NCBI RefSeq assembly: GCF_010728325.1
Contig: NZ_AP022570.1
Span: 2,170,001 to 2,234,000, forward strand
Reading direction: 5' to 3'
DNA length: 64,000 bases
Source of the DNA: Mycolicibacterium poriferae
GTDB taxonomy: Bacteria > Actinomycetota > Actinomycetes > Mycobacteriales > Mycobacteriaceae
Made by a program: the position numbers and the translations under genes. The notes under the pieces were generated by a model. That model saw nothing but the letters and a program-made list of their open reading frames with translations, was not told the DNA's origin and searched no databases. Positions 51,821 through 59,942 of this stretch are shown here, piece after piece (positions within the stretch are counted from its first letter, which is position 1; every line of letters starts with the position of its first letter).

Positions 51821-53767
51821 TCACCTCGAGGCGCGCCGCCAGGCCCGGCCACTCAGCAGCCGTAGCCCGTTGAGGGCGACGAGGATCGTCGAGCCCTCGT
51901 GACCGGCAACACCCAGCGGCAGCGGCAAGTGGCCGACGAGATCCCACGTGACCAGCACGACGATGATGCTTGCGGCGATGACCAGGTTGGCCACGACCAC
52001 GCGTCGAGCGCGGCGGGCCAGCGCCACCACCGTGGCGATCGTGGCCAGGTCGTCGCGGACGGTCACAGCATCGGCGGTGTCGAGCGTGAGATCGGCACCG
52101 GAGCGGCCCATGGCCACCGACGTGTGTGCCGCCGCCATGGCCGGGGCGTCGTTGACCCCGTCCCCGGCGACCAGGACGTGATGGCCGCGGTCGCGCAACT
52201 CGCCGACGACGTCGACCTTCTGCTCGGGCAACAACTCGGTGCGCACATCTGTGATGCCGACCCGGTTGGCGAGAAGGTTTGCCGCCGTGCGATTGTCGCC
52301 GGTGAGCAGAACCGGCGACGCCTTGGTGAGCGCAGTCATCGCGCGGACCGCCTCGACGGCTTCGGCGCGGAGGTGGTCGCGGATCTGCAGTACCCCGACG
52401 GGATGTCCGTCGCGCAGGACGAGCACCGCGGTGCCGCCGTCGGCCTCGGTCTGGGACACCGCGTCGGGACGCAATTCCCCGGGGCTGACGACTTCGACGA
52501 CGTCGCCGCCGATTTCGGCCCGGACGCCGCGTCCGGGCAGGGCGCGGAACCCGCGGGCCGGCGGGATCCGCAGAGCGCGGGCGCGGGCCTCGGCGACCAC
52601 CGCGCGCCCGAGAGGGTGCTCGCTTCCACTCTCGGCCGCGGCCGCCAACGCGAGGACCGCATCTTCGGTCAAGTCAGCGGTGAGGGTGACGACCCCGGTG
52701 ACCTCCGGGGTGCCGGTGGTCAGGGTGCCCGTCTTGTCCAGTGCGATGAGGTCGGTGCCGGCCAGACGTTCGAGCGCCAGAGCCGATTTGATCAGTACGC
52801 CGTGGCGTCCAGCGTTGGCGATGGCCGACAGCATCGGCGGCATCGTGGACAGCACCACCGCGCACGGGGACGCCACGATCATGAACGTCATCGCGCGCAG
52901 CAGCGTGGACTGCAGATCGGCGCCCGCGGCGAGCGGAACGGCGAACAACGCCACCGTTGCGACGACCACCACCGCCGAGTAGCGCTGCTCGATCGTGTCG
53001 ATGAACAACTGGGTCTTGGCCTTGGTCGCCGAGGCCTCGGCGACCATGGCCACGATGCGCGCCACCACGGTCTCCGAGGGATCCCGGGTGGCCCGAATCC
53101 GCAGCGCCCCTGACCCGTTGACGGTGCCGGCGAAGGCTTCGTCGCCGACGGTCTTGACCGCGGGCAGGGGTTCGCCGGTGATGGTGGACTGGTCGACCTC
53201 CGAGGTGCCCTCGACGACCAGACCGTCGGCAGAAACCCGCTCACCGGGTCGCACCACGACCACGTCGCCGATCTGAACTTCCCGCGCGGCCACCGTCCGC
53301 TCTGTGCCGGACGCATCCAGCACCACCGCCTCCTGCGGCGACAGTTCCAACAGGCCGTTGACCGAGTCCTGGGTGCGTTTGGTCGCCACGTCCTCCAGCG
53401 CGCCAGAGGTGGCGAAGATGACGATCAGCAAGGCGCCGTCGAAGACCTGGCCGATGGAGGCCGCCCCGATTGCCGCGAGCACCATCAGCAGGTCGACGTC
53501 GAGGGTTTTCTCCCGTAGCGCCAGCAGGCCGTCCCGGGCCGGCGCCCACCCCCCGGCGGCGTAGCACGTCAGATACAGCGCCCACGAAAGCCACTGCGGC
53601 CCATCGAAAACCTGCGTCGCGGCACCCGTGACGAACAGACCCAACGACAGCACCGCCCAGCGCACCGAGGAGACTGCCCACGCCGCCGCCACGGCACGTC
53701 GTCGTGGTGAGGCGTGGTGGCGGGCGTTCCGGGGATGCGCCGCAGGCGACCGAACGTCAGTACTCAC
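51821..53767 (-). CDS. ctpJ: CtpJ, P1B4-type cobalt/nickel-exporting ATPase
   Basis: A 648-residue heavy-metal P-type ATPase. The membrane metal site SPC is at 300-302 and HEGS at 623-626, the pair that defines P1B4 (Co2+) pumps; ITGEP (actuator), DKTGT with phosphorylated Asp344, and GDGVNDAPA (hinge) are present. There is no N-terminal metal-binding domain. In M. tuberculosis ctpJ lies divergent from nmtR, as here, and exports cobalt. GTG start at 53767, very close to the ArsR-type operator. Convergent with the His-rich gene with four bases between stops. Confidence 0.9.
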   Translation of the reverse strand: MSTDVRSPAAHPRNARHHASPRRRAVAAAWAVSSVRWAVLSLGLFVTGAATQVFDGPQWLSWALYLTCYAAGGWAPARDGLLALREKTLDVDLLMVLAAIGAASIGQVFDGALLIVIFATSGALEDVATKRTQDSVNGLLELSPQEAVVLDASGTERTVAAREVQIGDVVVVRPGERVSADGLVVEGTSEVDQSTITGEPLPAVKTVGDEAFAGTVNGSGALRIRATRDPSETVVARIVAMVAEASATKAKTQLFIDTIEQRYSAVVVVATVALFAVPLAAGADLQSTLLRAMTFMIVASPCAVVLSTMPPMLSAIANAGRHGVLIKSALALERLAGTDLIALDKTGTLTTGTPEVTGVVTLTADLTEDAVLALAAAAESGSEHPLGRAVVAEARARALRIPPARGFRALPGRGVRAEIGGDVVEVVSPGELRPDAVSQTEADGGTAVLVLRDGHPVGVLQIRDHLRAEAVEAVRAMTALTKASPVLLTGDNRTAANLLANRVGITDVRTELLPEQKVDVVGELRDRGHHVLVAGDGVNDAPAMAAAHTSVAMGRSGADLTLDTADAVTVRDDLATIATVVALARRARRVVVANLVIAASIIVVLVTWDLVGHLPLPLGVAGHEGSTILVALNGLRLLSGRAWRRASR

Positions 53768-53776
53768 GTAGACCTA

Positions 53777-53802
53777 TATACATGTAGAACTCTACATATG
53801 TA
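53777..53802. promoter_or_regulatory. 12-2-12 NmtR/ArsR-type operator
   Basis: TATACATGTAGA-AC-TCTACATATGTA is an imperfect inverted repeat with 12-base arms and a 2-base centre (10 of 12 positions symmetric), the classical SmtB/ArsR operator form. It lies in the 70 bases shared by ctpJ (starting at 53767) and nmtR (starting at 53838), and its AT content stands out. NmtR would repress both genes until Ni or Co binds. Confidence 0.8.
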
Positions 53803-53837
53803 ACCCCTTTGCCCGGATGCGTGCTTGAATGGTTCGC

Positions 53838-54191
53838 ATGGGACATGGTGTCGAGGGCCGTTCCACGCCCCCTGCCACCCTTGATGCGACCTCGGCGTTG
53901 ACGGTGGCCGAAACGCTTCAGGCGCTGGCGTCCCCGAAGCGACTGCTGATCCTGACCCGGTTGCGCCACGCGCCCTGCACGGTCACCGAACTGTCCGCCG
54001 ACGTGGGCATGGAGCAGCCCGCGGTGTCACACCAACTGCGGTTGCTGCGCGCGTTGGGCCTGGTCGCCGGAGACCGCACCGGCCGCAACATCGTCTACCG
54101 GCTCTACGACAACCATGTCGCTCAGTTGCTCGACGAGGCGATCTACCACATCGAACACCTGAGGCTGGGCGCGCGCGACACCACCGCGTGA
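53838..54191 (+). CDS. nmtR: NmtR, nickel/cobalt-sensing ArsR/SmtB repressor
   Basis: A 117-residue repressor. The N-terminus is MGHGVEG, identical to M. tuberculosis NmtR, where Gly2 and His3 bind Ni; this decides the start at 53838 over an in-frame GTG nine bases earlier. Asp91, His93, His104 and His107 coincide in position with the other known ligands (YDNHVAQLLDEAIYHIEH); His109 of M. tuberculosis is Arg here and His116 is absent. The helix-turn-helix is VTELSADVGMEQPAVSHQLRLLRALGLV (about 49-76). Divergent from ctpJ, its expected target. Confidence 0.93.
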   Translation: MGHGVEGRSTPPATLDATSALTVAETLQALASPKRLLILTRLRHAPCTVTELSADVGMEQPAVSHQLRLLRALGLVAGDRTGRNIVYRLYDNHVAQLLDEAIYHIEHLRLGARDTTA

Positions 54192-54258
54192 GCCGTCTTG
54201 ACCAAATCTTGAACAAAGGGCTAGAAGAACCACATCCGGCGTCGACACGCTCGATGCT

Positions 54259-54978
54259 GTGATCGACCAACCGAAACCCACCAAGCCCAACACGTTCGTC
54301 CTCGTCGCCGCGGCGGCGATCGTGGGCGTCACCCTCGCAGCCTGCGGCAACTCCGGCGGCGACCAGGCCGCCCCGGCGCCCCAAAGTGGCGGTTCCACCA
54401 CGTCGGCCGCTCCCGCGCCGGCAGCCCAGGACGGGCACAACCAGTCCGACGTCATGTTCGCCCAGCACATGATCCCGCACCACCAGCAGGCCATCGAGAT
54501 GAGCGACATGCTGCTCGCCAAGGACGGCATCGACGAGCGGGTGGTGGAACTGGCGGGCCAGATCAAGGGTGAGCAGGCGCCCGAGATCGAGGAGATGCGC
54601 AGCTGGCTGGACCAGTGGGGGATCGCCGAGATGCCGATGGCGGGCACCGACATGCCCGCTCATGACATGCCCGGCCATGGTGACGGGGCGGGCCACGGGA
54701 TGGGCCCCGACGGCTCGATGATGCCCGGCACGGGGGCGATGCCGATGGAAGGCATGATGTCCGCGGCGGACATGGCCGAGCTGCAGAACGCGCAAGGTGT
54801 CGACGCCGCGAAACTGTTCCTCGAGCAGATGATCCGCCACCACGAGGGCGCGATCACGATGGCCCGCAACGAGATCGACAGCGGGAGCTATCCCCCCGCG
54901 ATCGAGCTCTCCGAGCGCATCGCCGTCGACCAGCAGCGCGAGATCGACACGATGAGGCAGATCCTGGCCGCCCTCTGA
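54259..54978 (+). CDS. DUF305 Met/His-rich lipoprotein
   Basis: A 239-residue exported lipoprotein: signal peptide with lipobox LAAC (Cys29) and a Gly/Ala/Pro-rich linker, then a DUF305 domain with the paired motifs FAQHMIPHHQQAIEMSDMLL and LEQMIRHHEGAITMARNEI. Between them lies a stretch very rich in Met, His and Gly (about 121-170), as in copper-binding proteins. DUF305 members such as CopM bind copper outside the cell. GTG start at 54259. It faces the response regulator gene on the other strand (four bases between stops) and marks the start of the apparent copper region. Confidence 0.85.
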   Translation: MIDQPKPTKPNTFVLVAAAAIVGVTLAACGNSGGDQAAPAPQSGGSTTSAAPAPAAQDGHNQSDVMFAQHMIPHHQQAIEMSDMLLAKDGIDERVVELAGQIKGEQAPEIEEMRSWLDQWGIAEMPMAGTDMPAHDMPGHGDGAGHGMGPDGSMMPGTGAMPMEGMMSAADMAELQNAQGVDAAKLFLEQMIRHHEGAITMARNEIDSGSYPPAIELSERIAVDQQREIDTMRQILAAL

Positions 54979-54982
54979 ACCG

Positions 54983-55714
54983 TCACCGACCGTTGCCGAT
55001 GCGGTAGCCCACCCCGCGCACCGTGATGATGTAGCGGGGTCGGCTCGCGTCCTCACCGAGTTTTCGGCGGAGATGGCCGATGTGCACGTCGATCAGGTGG
55101 TCGTCGCCGAACCACGGGTCGTCGCGGACCATTTCCAGCAACTGCCGACGGCCCAGCACGACCCCGGGTCGGGCCGACAGTGCGTCGAGCAGGTCGAACT
55201 CGGTGCGGGTGAGCAGGATCGGGCTGTCGTCGAGGAACACCTCGCGGGCGGCCACGTCGACGGTCAACGCGCCGATGGTCCGCGTCGTCGGCTGCCCGCC
55301 CGGTGCCCCTTGGGCGTGCAGCCGGCGCGGCCGCCGCTGCATGGCCCGGATGCGGGCGACGAGCTCGCGCGGGCTGAACGGTTTGGTCACGTAATCGTCG
55401 GCGCCCACCGTCAGACCCAGCACGGTGTCCATCTCGGTGTCGCGTGCGGTGAGCATGACCACGTAGGCGTCGGAGAACGTGCGCAGCTGCCGGCACACCT
55501 CCAAGCCGTCGGTGCCGGGCAGTCCGACATCGAGGATGACCACGTCGGGGTCGAAGTCGCGGGCCAGTGCGATCGCCTCGTCACCGTCTGTCGCGACGGC
55601 AGCATCGAACTGCTCACGCTGCAGATAGCTGACCACCACCTCGGCCAGCGGCGCCTCGTCGTCGACGACCAGCGCCCGATAACCCGGCGATGCGGTTCCG
55701 CGCCTGCTGTCCAT
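54983..55714 (-). CDS. OmpR-family response regulator (orphan)
   Basis: A 243-residue regulator. The receiver domain has VVDDEAP (acidic pocket), the phosphorylation Asp in VVILDVGLPGTDG (about Asp60), MLTAR and YVTKPFSP; the C-terminal winged helix has LLTRTEFDLLDALSARPGVVLGRRQLLEMV and the final RGVGYRIG. No histidine kinase is next to it, so its partner is elsewhere. ATG at 55714 was chosen; the open frame continues far upstream as a shadow of the divergent gene. It lies between a copper-binding DUF305 lipoprotein and a zf-HC2 protein. Confidence 0.85.
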   Translation of the reverse strand: MDSRRGTASPGYRALVVDDEAPLAEVVVSYLQREQFDAAVATDGDEAIALARDFDPDVVILDVGLPGTDGLEVCRQLRTFSDAYVVMLTARDTEMDTVLGLTVGADDYVTKPFSPRELVARIRAMQRRPRRLHAQGAPGGQPTTRTIGALTVDVAAREVFLDDSPILLTRTEFDLLDALSARPGVVLGRRQLLEMVRDDPWFGDDHLIDVHIGHLRRKLGEDASRPRYIITVRGVGYRIGNGR

Positions 55715-55789
55715 CACCACATAGTGCCCGGGTCCACGGTCTCGATGGGTTCGGGGAACTATCGGCGGGCGATACGCGACGATTACAAC

Positions 55790-56491
55790 GTGAACTGTGA
55801 CGTGGCTCGGGAGGCGCTGTCGGCCCGCATCGACGGCGAGCGGGAACCGGTGCCCGCTGCGCGGGTCGACGAACACCTCGAGGGGTGTGCCGAGTGCCGC
55901 GCCTGGCGCGAGGGGGTGGCGGCGCAGGCCGCCGCGCTGCGCGGCCTGGCCAGTCCGGCCCCGGTCGCCGCCGTCACGGCCGGGTCCTCCCGCCGGGTGC
56001 GGGGCCCGCTCGCCGGCATCGGCTGGCAGCGGTGCGCGCTGTTGGTCGTCGGACTGGCCCAGAGCGCCGTCGGCGCCGCGCAGGCGGTCGGCCTGCAACT
56101 GGGGCTGCACACCGGCCCCCACACCGGCGGGGGCCATCTGCTCAACGAATCCACGGCGTGGACGCTCGCCATCGGTCTGGCGATGGTCGCCGCGGCGCTG
56201 CGGCCTGTCCTCGCCGCCGGACTAGCAGCAGTGCTGTCGGCGTTCACCGTCGTCCTCGCGGGTTATGTCGTCGCCGACGCGCTCGCCGAAGCGGTCACGC
56301 CGGAACGGGTGATGAGTCACCTGCCGATCCTGCTCGGGGCGGTGTTCGCGGCGCTGGTCTGGCGGCATGCGGCGTCGTCACCGCCCTCGCCCGACCACGC
56401 GCAGCGACAACTCGAGATCGACCTGCCGCCGAACGCGTCACACGGCCGGCGCCGGGGGCATCTGTGGCCCACCGACGGTTCGGCGGCCTGA
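55790..56491 (+). CDS. zf-HC2 membrane protein (anti-sigma-like)
   Basis: A 233-residue protein. The N-terminal zinc-finger-like domain has the Cys of VNCDVAREALSARIDGE and HLEGCAEC (H-x3-C-x2-C), the ZAS motif of anti-sigma factors; C-terminal to it are about four hydrophobic segments (about 80-100, 122-145, 148-170, 178-200). ZAS proteins bind ECF sigma factors in the cytoplasm and release them on a signal, but no sigma gene is adjacent, so an anti-sigma role is inferred. The GTG at 55790 gives the usual start; ATG 55745 would add 15 residues. Convergent with the DUF5134 gene (nine bases). Confidence 0.72.
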   Translation: MNCDVAREALSARIDGEREPVPAARVDEHLEGCAECRAWREGVAAQAAALRGLASPAPVAAVTAGSSRRVRGPLAGIGWQRCALLVVGLAQSAVGAAQAVGLQLGLHTGPHTGGGHLLNESTAWTLAIGLAMVAAALRPVLAAGLAAVLSAFTVVLAGYVVADALAEAVTPERVMSHLPILLGAVFAALVWRHAASSPPSPDHAQRQLEIDLPPNASHGRRRGHLWPTDGSAA

Positions 56492-56500
56492 CGGCACAGC

Positions 56501-57130
56501 TCAGAGCATCACCGCGAACATGATCGCCATTCCGGCGGCCATGGTGACCTGTCCCGCGATCCCGAAGAACCAGGTCGTGGGTCTCGCGGGCTCGCCGCGC
56601 CGGCTGGCGAAGTACACGTACAGCCAGACCACCGCAGCGATCACGAAGCCGATGGTGAACACCCAGTTCAGCGCTGTGACGAACGGCGGCGTCGCCGCGC
56701 TGGGCGGCGCCATGCCCACATCGGGTATGGCATGGCCTGCGTGATGATGGCCGCCGTGGCCCCCGGCGGGAACCGAGCCCTCCGCCGGCGCGGGCGTCAG
56801 GTTCCCGCTCATCACCGCGTACATCCAGGCCATGGCCAGCATCATCACGGCGTGATAGGCGTTCGCCAGGCGGTGGCCGGCCTGGGCGAACACGACGACG
56901 ACGAAGTACACCGCCGCGAGAAGGAAGAACACCATCGGGCCGGTCGTCGGCAGGGCGGCGCCTTGTGGCCAGGCCATCGCGATCATCGCCACCGCCATCA
57001 CGATGTGCAGCGCGCCGCTGACGACGTAGCCGGCCGCGCGCCGGTGCACCCAGGTCGCCATGGCGAACATGACGGCAGTCGCGACGAACAACGCGGTGAC
57101 CACCCCCCGTAGCAGCAGAGCGTCGATCAT
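56501..57130 (-). CDS. DUF5134 membrane protein
   Basis: A 209-residue protein with six hydrophobic segments (about 9-25, 37-55, 63-82, 91-108, 150-172, 183-205). A His/Gly-rich loop (GGHGGHHHAGHA, about 123-134) lies between the fourth and fifth. The layout matches DUF5134, common in mycobacteria and often near copper genes, with no assigned reaction. The His-rich loop could bind metal. ATG at 57130; the frame continues upstream as a shadow of the CopD-CtaG gene on the other strand. Divergent from that gene by 171 bases. Confidence 0.75.
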   Translation of the reverse strand: MIDALLLRGVVTALFVATAVMFAMATWVHRRAAGYVVSGALHIVMAVAMIAMAWPQGAALPTTGPMVFFLLAAVYFVVVVFAQAGHRLANAYHAVMMLAMAWMYAVMSGNLTPAPAEGSVPAGGHGGHHHAGHAIPDVGMAPPSAATPPFVTALNWVFTIGFVIAAVVWLYVYFASRRGEPARPTTWFFGIAGQVTMAAGMAIMFAVML

Positions 57131-57301
57131 CGGGCGAGCTTCTTCGGCACGAGGGCACACAGCTTCCGTCGAGGGACAAGGGTTCGTCTGCAATGGTCGG
57201 CGCACGACCCCGAAAAGTTCCGCCGCGCCGTCATCGCCTACGACCGGCGGTCGTAGACTGGGCGGATCACGTGATGTCGGTGAGAAGGTTCCCAAGCGAC
57301 G

Positions 57302-59269
57302 ATGCAGACAACTCGAGCGGACAGGCCGGCGACAGCTCGGCAGACGCTGGCGCCGGTGCTGCTGTCGTTCGCGGCGGTGACCGCGGCCCTGCTCTGGTAC
57401 GCCGCGACCTCGCGCGCCGAGGTCTACGCCGTCACGGGCAACTCGTATCCCGGGACGGTGACGGCGGTCGCCGAGCCGCTCGGCTTCTTCGTCGCGTCGC
57501 TGCTGGGGGCGCTGTCGATCGGCGGACTGGCCTTCGTCGTGATCACCGCACGGCCCGACACCAGCGGTGTCATCGACGAGCGGTCCTTTCTCGTGCACGT
57601 CCTTCTCGAGCGCACTGCGGCGCTGTGGGCCGTGACGGCCACCGCGATGATCGTCATCCAGGCGGCCAGCGACGCCGGGGTGCCGATGAGACAGGTGCTC
57701 GCGGGTCCCTTCCTGCTCGACGCGGTGCTGGCCTCCGAGATGGCGCGGGCGTGGATCGCGGTCGCGATCGCCGCGGCGGTGGTCGCGATCACCGTCCGGC
57801 TCTCGGTCCGGTGGACCGCGCATGCCGTGCTGCTGATCCCCGCGCTGATCGGCGTTGTCGCGGTCCCCGTCAACGGCAACGCCGCCCAGGGACCCGACCA
57901 TGACTACGCCACCAGTGCGGCGATCGTCTTCGCCGCGGCGTTGGCGGTGCTCGCCGGGCTGTGGCTGGTGTCCGCACTGACGCGGCCGGAGGAGGCGGCG
58001 CTGCGGCGGGTCGTGGTCGTCCGAACAGCGCTCGGCGCCGTGGTGCTCGGCTACGGTGCCGGGCTGCTGGGCGTGCTGCTGGGCCCCGCGGGTCCGACGG
58101 GGTCGGCGTACGGCCGGGCCGGCACGGTGGCGGCGCTGCTACTGATGCTGATGTGGGCCCTCGACGTCGTCGCGGTGTCGCGGCGGGGTACGTCCGGGCC
58201 GTCCCGGGTGGCCGGCGTGTTCGGTGCCGCGGGCGCCCTGGCCGTGATGGCCCTGGTGGCGGTGATGGCGACCCAGCCGGCCGCGCGATTCCTCACCCAC
58301 GACTTCACCACGTGGGACATCTTCCTGGGCTACGAGCTGCCCGCCCCTCCGGGCGTGGGCACCTTGCTCACGGTCTGGCGTTTCGACACCTTCCTCGGTG
58401 CCGGCGCGCTGGTCCTCGCCGCGCTGTACACACTGGGCTACGTGCGGCTGCGGCGGCGCGGCGACGCCTGGCCGGTCGGCCGGCTGATCGCCTGGCTGGC
58501 CGGGTGCCTGGTCCTGCTGTTCGTCAGCAGTTCGGGGGTCAAGGCCTACGGGTCGGCGATGTTCAGCGTGCACATGGCCGAGCACATGACGCTGAACATG
58601 TTCGTCCCGGTGCTGCTGGTGCTCGGCGGTCCCGTCACCCTGGCGCTGCGCGCCCTGCCCGCCCACCGGCCCGACCAGCCCCCCGGCCCTCGCGAATGGC
58701 TGCTGTGGCTGGTGCATTCGAAGTTCACGTCGTTCCTGGCCCATCCGATCACCGCATTCGTGCTCTTCGTCGGCTCGCTGTACGCGGTGTACTTCACCCC
58801 GCTGTTCGACGCGCTGGCCCGGTACCACTGGGGCCACGAGTTCATGAGCCTGCACTTTCTGCTCGTGGGCTACCTGTTCTTCTGGGGGATCATCGGCATC
58901 GACCCCGGCCCCCGGAAGCTGCCGTTCCTGGGGCGCCTCGGCCTTCTGTTCGCGGTGATGCCTTTTCACGCGTTCTTCGGCATCGCCACGATGACGATGA
59001 CCGAGATCATCGGCGGCCAGTTCTACCGCTCGGTGGATCTGCCATGGCTGGCCAGCCTCGCCGACGACCAGAACCTCGGAGGGGCCATCGCGTGGGGATC
59101 CAGTGAGGTACCCGTCGTGTTGGTGGTGGTGGCGCTGGTCGCGCAGTGGGCGCGTCAGGACCGCCGCACCGCCACGCGGTCGGACCGGCACGCCGACTCG
59201 TCCTACGCTGACGACGAACTCGAGGCATACAACGCGATGCTGCGGGAACTCGCCCGGCAGCGTCAGTAA
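57302..59269 (+). CDS. CopD-CtaG fusion (copper import / cytochrome oxidase assembly, Rv0102 type)
   Basis: A 655-residue membrane protein with about fourteen to fifteen hydrophobic segments. The N-terminal half (about 1-320) is CopD-like, a copper uptake domain; the C-terminal half (about 330-620) is the CtaG_caa3 domain with [48 protein letters not shown] and [16 protein letters not shown], the conserved His and Met residues of which probably bind copper. Such proteins help to fit copper into the cytochrome oxidase. In M. tuberculosis Rv0102 lies beside ctpB (Rv0103c), which fits the gene at 61.6 kb. ATG at 57302. Confidence 0.88.
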   Translation: MQTTRADRPATARQTLAPVLLSFAAVTAALLWYAATSRAEVYAVTGNSYPGTVTAVAEPLGFFVASLLGALSIGGLAFVVITARPDTSGVIDERSFLVHVLLERTAALWAVTATAMIVIQAASDAGVPMRQVLAGPFLLDAVLASEMARAWIAVAIAAAVVAITVRLSVRWTAHAVLLIPALIGVVAVPVNGNAAQGPDHDYATSAAIVFAAALAVLAGLWLVSALTRPEEAALRRVVVVRTALGAVVLGYGAGLLGVLLGPAGPTGSAYGRAGTVAALLLMLMWALDVVAVSRRGTSGPSRVAGVFGAAGALAVMALVAVMATQPAARFLTHDFTTWDIFLGYELPAPPGVGTLLTVWRFDTFLGAGALVLAALYTLGYVRLRRRGDAWPVGRLIAWLAGCLVLLFVSSSGVKAYGSAMFSVHMAEHMTLNMFVPVLLVLGGPVTLALRALPAHRPDQPPGPREWLLWLVHSKFTSFLAHPITAFVLFVGSLYAVYFTPLFDALARYHWGHEFMSLHFLLVGYLFFWGIIGIDPGPRKLPFLGRLGLLFAVMPFHAFFGIATMTMTEIIGGQFYRSVDLPWLASLADDQNLGGAIAWGSSEVPVVLVVVALVAQWARQDRRTATRSDRHADSSYADDELEAYNAMLRELARQRQ

Positions 59270-59358
59270 CCGCACGACAGGCCGGGAACGATTGCCGGCT
59301 GCCCGACGACCATGACAGCAAGGGCCGGCATCGTCCGTCGGCCGGAGGGAGATGGTCA

Positions 59359-59844
59359 GTGCCGAGACAACGGTCCGAGAGACACCGGCCCGAACCGGTG
59401 GAGCGGATGCTGCGCCACCTCGAGCGCCGCGTGCTCGACGATGTCTGGCTGGATCGGCTGCGGTCGACCGCGATCGGTTTGCTCGCTCCGGTGCTCGCGG
59501 TCGCGGCGACGGTGTGGTGGATCGACCTGTTCGTCGACACGCCGGCAGGGATGTCGCTGATCGTTCCCACCGTGGTGCTGATCATTCTCGCGCTGGCGGC
59601 GGGCACCTCACTGATCGCCCGAGCGACCAGGCGGTTCCGGTGGTGTTGCGCCGCCGCCTACCTGTGCGGTCTGGGCACCGTCGTTGGTCTGGGGGGCTTC
59701 TGGTGGGTGCGGACCGGTGCGACCGGCCCCACCCTGAGCTGGTTGGTCGGGGCCGCCGACGTCGCAGTGCTGTGCCTGGCCGTCGCATGGCTGACGCTGC
59801 TCGCCGCGCCCGTGCATCGCACCCACCCCGACATGCGCGGCTGA
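59359..59844 (+). CDS. Small membrane protein of unknown function
   Basis: A 161-residue protein with a basic N-terminal about 40 residues and four hydrophobic segments (about 38-58, 64-84, 92-112, 123-147). No recognisable domain. The GTG at 59359 is preceded by GGAGGGA; other in-frame starts are less well placed. It lies between the CopD-CtaG gene (90 bases upstream) and the convergent PepSY gene, and is not found in this position in M. tuberculosis, so it is a local addition to the Rv0102-ctpB pair. Confidence 0.6.
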   Translation: MPRQRSERHRPEPVERMLRHLERRVLDDVWLDRLRSTAIGLLAPVLAVAATVWWIDLFVDTPAGMSLIVPTVVLIILALAAGTSLIARATRRFRWCCAAAYLCGLGTVVGLGGFWWVRTGATGPTLSWLVGAADVAVLCLAVAWLTLLAAPVHRTHPDMRG

Positions 59845-59870
59845 CAGATGCGTTGAGCCTGCGCCACACC

Positions 59871-59937
59871 AACGTTGAGACTGCGCTCAGCGCGGAAAAG
59901 TTCGAGTGGAGGCCGCAGCTGACGCAGTCTCAACGTT
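59871..59937. repeat. Palindromic repeat element, copy 1
   Basis: Perfect 15-bp inverted arms AACGTTGAGACTGCG (59871-59885) and CGCAGTCTCAACGTT (59923-59937) surround 37 bases that closely match copy 2 at 61527-61589. It lies six bases past the stop codon of the PepSY gene (antisense reading) and after the convergent small membrane protein, where it can act as a terminator. A partial arm (GCGTTGAGCCTGCGC) is present just upstream at 59850-59864. Confidence 0.85.
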
Positions 59938-59942
59938 GCATT

